Below are positions 58,851-64,000 of a stretch of DNA of 64,000 nucleotides, piece after piece. Position numbers and translations under genes: made by a program. The DNA comes from Nectonema munidae. Taxonomy: Eukaryota > Nematomorpha > Nectonematoida > Nectonematidae. Location: positions 384,501 to 448,500 of the forward strand of contig JAUIRK010000070.1 in assembly GCA_030549495.1 (NCBI GenBank), given 5' to 3'. The notes beneath the pieces were generated by a model. It was given only the letters and a program-made list of their open reading frames with translations. It was not told the origin of the DNA and ran no database searches. Positions within the stretch are counted from its first letter, which is position 1; every line of letters starts with the position of its first letter.

Positions 58851-60266
58851 TATCTCCAACCCGTATATTACGATGATTCATCTCCAACCTGTATTCTACG
58901 ATAATTCATCTCCAACCCGTATACAACAATAATTCATCTCCAACCTGTATACTACAATGATTCATCTCCAACCTGTATACTACAATGGTTTCTATTCCAT
59001 GTACTAATGACTAGAGAGACAATGTTCAATTTTATGTTCATATTCTGCTAGATGTAAGATTTGATATACCTCATTCGGGGAGACGATGCTACATAAGTTA
59101 TTACCTATATAACCTGTATACTACGATGCTTTCTATTCCAAGTACTAATGACTAGAAAGACAATATTCAATTTTATGTTCACATTCTGCTAGATGTAAGA
59201 TTTGATATACCTCATTCGGGGAGACGATGCTACACAAGTTATTACCTATATACATTATACCTGTATACTACGATGGTTCATCTCCAACCTGTATACCGCG
59301 ATAATTCATATCAAAGTATCGAAAAATATTCTTGAAAAAATCAAAAAATATCAAACTTTCTGTTCATATTTTGCTACCTCATACGATGTTACAAAAGTTA
59401 TTACCTATACTTTGCAATTTGCACGATTTTAAATATTAGATTTGTCGAATAATCAAAGAATCGAAAAATGTTCAAATCAAAAAATATTTATTCTTTTTAA
59501 ATATATCGTTGGCTCCCCTTACTTTTAGTTTCGTATGTGCATAATTTGATAAAAATTAATTATTAAAGACTAGGTTTATCTTTCAATTTTAAAAGTAAGG
59601 GGAGCCAACGATATATTTAAAAAGAATAAATATTTTTTGATTTGAACATTTTTCGATTCTTTGATTATTCGACAAATCTAATATTTAAAATCGTGCAAAT
59701 TGCAAAGTATAGGTAATAACTTTTGTAACATCGTATGAGGTAGCAAAATATGAACAGAAAGTTTGATATTTTTTGATTTTTTCAAGAATATTTTTCGATA
59801 CTTTGATATGAATTATCGCGGTATACAGGTTGGAGATGAACCATCGTAGTATACAGGTATAATGTATATAGGTAATAACTTGTGTAGCATCGTCTCCCCG
59901 AATGAGGTATATCAAATCTTACATCTAGCAGAATGTGAACATAAAATTGAATATTGTCTTTCTAGTCATTAGTACTTGGAATAGAAAGCATCGTAGTATA
60001 CAGGTTATATAGGTAATAACTTATGTAGCATCGTCTCCCCGAATGAGGTATATCAAATCTTACATCTAGCAGAATATGAACATAAAATTGAACATTGTCT
60101 CTCTAGTCATTAGTACATGGAATAGAAACCATTGTAGTATACAGGTTGGAGATGAATCATTGTAGTATACAGGTTGGAGATGAATTATTGTTGTATACGG
60201 GTTGGAGATGAATTATCGTAGAATACAGGTTGGAGATGAATCATCGTAATATACGGGTTGGAGATA
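58851..60266. repeat. palindrome with 677-bp arms, apparently perfect, 62-bp spacer
   Basis: Left arm 58851-59527, right arm 59590-60266; position x pairs with 119117 minus x. Every stretch I compared was identical, including two equal 76-codon frames on opposite strands. The arms themselves contain ~28-bp tandem units (TTCATCTCCAACCTGTATAC) and a duplicated ~105-bp block. The spacer is AT-rich. It could be a genuine new inverted duplication or an assembly artefact. Confidence 0.95.
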
Positions 60267-62430
60267 TATATATATATTTATATATTTCACCGAACCGATT
60301 TTCTTTTTACTTTAAGCATTCAAAGTCAAATAACTTTTACAATAAAAAAGTTTTTTCCAAGCTATAAAATGTTCATCTACCTCATTTCTGGAGCGCTATC
60401 ACGTGGTCTTGGTTAAATGACCTGAGAACGAGTTCATTGACCCGCATCTGAACTCTAAATTTTCTCATTTTTTCAATTCCCGCGAGATGTTTCAAAAATT
60501 TTAAAAAAAATTTCAAGTGAGTTAAAGTACTTTTATAAATAAATGATTTTGTAAAAAAAAATTTCGAAAAAAAAAATTACATTTTTTATAAAAAAGGTTT
60601 GAATTTTCAAAAAGTTGACATTTTTGATTCAAAAATTTTACATCAAAAATAAATTATTTTTTTCTAATATTTATATCATCTTATTTAAAATTGCTTAAAT
60701 TTTATTTTAGAATTTTAAAATTTTGAAAAATATTTATTTTTGATATATTTTTTTTGATTTTAACAATTTTTAAAAAAACTTTGTGTCGATATTTTCAAAT
60801 TTTTAAATTTAAAAAAAAATTTTATGCGAGAAATTTTTTAAAAAACATTTTAAACCATGCGCATCTTAAAGAGCATCCTTTTACCTACATTTTTGAATTA
60901 TTTTTAGTTTTGATACAAATTCAAAATTTTTTTTTATCAGCCCTTGAACAATATGCACAATTTTGCTATGTTTCACTATATTTTGGCGTGCAAAATAAAG
61001 AATGAAATATTTTTTTACATTTTTTTTGCATATTCATAAAATAAACCTATTATTTAATCATACTATGGTGAAAAAATTGGGAAATAATTTTTTTTATTTT
61101 TTTAAAAAATTGTAAGGGGTGACCTCAACAAAATTTTCGAAAAATTTCAAACTTATCCAATTTTCTATTTTAATACCACATTTTAAAGGAAATTTTATAC
61201 TGATCACGAAAATGTAAAAATATTTTAAATTAAAAAATTTTGAAATACTTTTTTTAGCCTTTGAACTTGAAAAAATGACAAAAATTCCAACTTTGACCTC
61301 AAAAAAAATTAAAAAATCAATCGATTCATTTCAAATAAATTACATAGTCGGAATCAGCGTATCAAACTCTATCAGAATACGTTTTAAAATTTTTGAATTT
61401 TTCATTTTTTTAATTTTCGATTTTTCAGGCCCTTTCAAACGACCTCAAAATTATGACTTCACATATATTTAACAAAAAAGCAAGTTTTATATATTTTTAG
61501 AAACCTCTTATCATTCTAAATAACAATATTAACTTTAATTTATCATAAATGTTTTAATTCAAAAAAATTTCATATATATTTGTATATTTTGTATATACGT
61601 ATATAATGTACTTAATTTAAACAATCAAAAAAATTCATTTGCATTAAAAAAATTTTTCATTCTCAATATATCCAATTTAATTAATGGTTGATGGGTTTAT
61701 TCATTCTTCTCAAAAAAGATAATAAATTTGTATGTTACTATTTCAAATCTATATTTTTAATAAAACAAGATTCTTTATTAAAGTTGTTTTTTTAATCTAT
61801 AAATTTTGTTATTTAGATTTCTATAAATTGATACCTACTATTGATAATTTTTAAATAACTAAAGTTTATAGATTTCTATTAAATCTGAATTATTTAGTTT
61901 ATAAATTTTATTTCTCAATAATAGATTTCTTTAATTTAAATTATTTAGTTTATAAATTTTATTTTTTCTAAACTCTATTTAAAATTTTATTTTTTAAGTA
62001 TTAAGAGTTTTCAATAGATTTAGTACGAATCTATGTTTATTTAAATAAATAGATCTTTCTTATTTTGATTAAGGTTTTTTAGATTTTATATAGATTACAT
62101 ATTATTTATTTATAATGTCTGCTTTAATTTATTTTTAATGATAATCTAATTTGCTAATTCTATAGATTAATCTATTTTTAATTTAAATAAATAGATCTTT
62201 CTACCTTTCATTAATGTTTTTCAGATTTTATATAGTAAAATATAAATTATAATCATATACTTAATCTATATTGTCTCATTTAAATTATTTTTATGATATT
62301 CAAATGTGCTAATTCGTTATTTTAAAAAAATTAAGGCTTTTCTAGAATTTATATAGTAAATTATTATTATTATAATATACTTTTTTAATATTCTTTCCTT
62401 TAATTTATTTTTAATGATAATCTAATTCCA
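60267..62430. other. very AT-rich DNA without genes
   Basis: A short (AT)n run starts the stretch. The rest is A/T homopolymer-rich sequence with low-complexity frames (60754-61005, 61275-61472), and no feature is recognised. Around 61790-62400 phrases with ATAGATTTCT, TTTATAAATT and AATAGATCTTTCT recur loosely. Confidence 0.5.
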
Positions 62431-62432
62431 CC

Positions 62433-63175
62433 CAATGATCTTTACGGGTGTACCAATGATCCTTACGAGTTCATTGATAGTATCTATAATCCCGGTACCA
62501 ATGATCTTTTGAGTATACCTAAAAAACCACGGTACCAATGATATTTAAGGGAACCTAGAATCACAGCGGTAACAATGATCTTTCACAGGACCTAGAATCA
62601 CGGGTGTACCAATATTCTTTCACAGGACTTAACATCACGCGGTACCAATGATCTTTAACTGCACCTAGAATCACGCGGTACCAATGATCTTTAACTGGAC
62701 CTATGAATCACAGTACCAATGATCTTTCACAGGACCTAGGATCACGCGATACCAATGATCTTTCACAGGACTTAGGATCACGCGGTACCAATGATCTTTA
62801 ACTGGACCTAGAATCACGCGGTACCAATGATCTTTAACTGGACCTAGAATCACGCGGTACCAATGATCTTTAACTGGACCTATGAATCACAGTACCAATG
62901 ATCTTTCACAGGACCTAGGATCACGCGGTACTAATGATCTTTCACAGGACTTAGGATCACGCGGTACCAATGATCTTTCACAGGACCTAGGATCACGCGG
63001 TACCAATGATCTTTAACTGGACCTATGAATCACAGTACCAATGATCTGTCACAGGTCCTAGAATCACGCGGTACCAATGATCTGTCACACGTCATAGAAT
63101 CACAGTACCAATGATCTGTCACACGTCCTAGAATCACAGTAGCAATGATCTGTCACACGTCCTAGAATAACAGTC
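62433..63175. repeat. ~36-bp minisatellite, about 20 copies
   Basis: The unit is roughly CGGTACCAATGATCTTTAAC followed by TGGACCTAGAATCACG. Variants alternate between TTTAACTGGACC and TTTCACAGGAC types, and the copies to the right use CTGTCACACGTCC. The alternation of variant units suggests a higher-order pattern of several units duplicated together (62640-62730 resembles 62790-62900). Confidence 0.95.
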
Positions 63176-63199
63176 CTAGCTTTTTGAGATTTAGAATCC

Positions 63200-63241
63200 T
63201 ACGTCTCGAGCGAAGCGAGAGACAAACACAGGACCGTCTAG
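63200..63241 (+). mobile_element. Helitron-like 3' terminus
   Basis: GTCTCGAGCGAAGCGAGAGAC (63203-63223) folds into a hairpin with a GCGAAGC-type tip. It is followed 14 bases later by CTAG (63238-63241) and then T, matching the Helitron rule of hairpin, short spacer, CTRR and insertion before T. The adjacent minisatellite would then be internal to the element, as in several animal Helitrons. No 5' end was identified. Confidence 0.55.
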
Positions 63242-64000
63242 TAACAATAAAGTTATTAAAAATTTGTAAGCTTCTTTGAATTAGTAAAATTTGTCTTAGG
63301 TTTTTGACTAGCTGCTTTATTGGTTTTAATTTGCTCGTTTGATAAAAAAAAAGTGTTTCCATCAAATTTGTTAATTATTTCGGCATGACTGATCATTCAT
63401 TATCAAATCTAAGCATTTTGAAGTAGAATGCAAATACAAGGCTTTGCATAGCGAGTCTTTTTCCACCGCTTTCAGCCTGCTTGGCCAATTTGGTTCAAAT
63501 GACATATGTTATTAGCAATAAAAAAATTTCAACTCAACGAATACAAAAAGATCTCGCCAAAAGCATAACTTCTTAAAAATATCACAAATGGGTGTTTTAA
63601 CTTTTCAATATTTTAGACTCCAACCCTTTTTACATTATATCTATCAACAAAACCCATACAACCAAATTTTCCTTTCCCACCATTCTATAACACTGTACTG
63701 TACTACACGTTCCCTGAGCAACATATAATTTTGTGTGTCCAGATATAAATCGTCTATTTCTCTCTTATTTTCTGCCCAACCCTTTATTCTGCACTTTCAA
63801 ACCCACATGCCATTCCTAAATTTCGATTTTTAGAACGGGTTAAAAATTGGTTCTCAACATTAATCTCACAGCGCTGTTCTAGGACATGAATCTCGAAAAG
63901 ACAATGTATGGAAAGGATCAAATGGATAAAGGATTACAATTATACATCAATATAACACTGAAAACAATAAGAATTATATTTATCAGAAAATATTAAATAT
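63242..64000. other. intergenic DNA
   Basis: I see no gene. The minus-strand frame at 63162-63365 runs across the Helitron-like terminus and is not credible. Confidence 0.4.

Noticed and set aside
59202-59915. Two identical 76-codon proteins on opposite strands
   Set aside because: Produced by the palindrome; the sequence consists of tandem repeats and has no coding character.
62433-63175. CRISPR-like regular array
   Set aside because: Units are contiguous variants of a ~36-bp minisatellite without unique spacers, in an animal genome.

Overview
This is a strongly AT-rich window from an animal genome. It is almost entirely transposable-element and satellite sequence around one small cluster of host-like genes. 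The evidence for an animal is piggyBac, hAT (ZMYM1-like and BED-like), Merlin/ISXO2-like and Helitron-like DNA transposons, two non-LTR retrotransposon (LINE) types, tRNA-derived SINE-like pieces, and very short GT-AG introns of about 51-55 bp in both host-like genes and transposases. I cannot name the species. A compact-intron, AT-rich invertebrate fits best; this is inference. I recognised no LTR or retrovirus-like element.

Layout. 1-2.2 kb: a minus-strand piggyBac transposase in two pieces. 2.97-6.87 kb: a TTAA-flanked non-autonomous element packed with ~150-bp tandem repeats. 7.2-9.9 kb: a decayed hAT element with an AT-repeat 8-bp target duplication, followed by a hAT MITE (9.97-10.41 kb). 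10.4-17.7 kb: mostly unassignable AT-rich DNA with small insertions and a BED-type hAT remnant (~16-16.7 kb). 17.7-26.4 kb: a plus-strand Jockey/CR1-like LINE and a minus-strand I/R1-like LINE lie tail to tail, separated by a tetranucleotide tract and a 3.6-kb hAT-like element that itself holds a foldback element and a MITE. 27.1-29.1 kb: a hAT dimerisation-domain remnant and a third copy of the central segment of the TTAA element, interrupted by a MITE. 31.3-37.0 kb: three copies (minus, plus, minus) of a two-exon gene for a secreted cysteine-rich protein of unknown function. Two copies are intact with conserved TATA boxes; the middle one is broken. 38.5-44.5 kb: a second copy of the repeat-loaded TTAA element. 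It is invaded by an almost complete hAT transposon, which is itself invaded by a foldback element. 46.8-58.8 kb: a large satellite field with Helitron-like ends, a piggyBac C-terminal fragment and a Merlin-type transposase remnant. 58.85-60.27 kb: an apparently perfect palindrome with 677-bp arms. 62.4-63.24 kb: a ~36-bp minisatellite ending at a Helitron-like 3' terminus.

How it fits together. The insertions can be ordered because many have clean target-site duplications (TSDs): foldback (TSD GGGGATGT) inside hAT (TSD GTCATCAC) inside the TTAA element; MITE (TSD TTTTAGAT) inside a copy of that element's core; and a hAT-like element (TSD ATGCAGAT) between two LINEs. The only likely host genes are the secreted-protein family. 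Its copies are a patchwork of near-identical and diverged blocks, which suggests gene conversion or recent inverted duplication combined with divergence of the C-terminal half.
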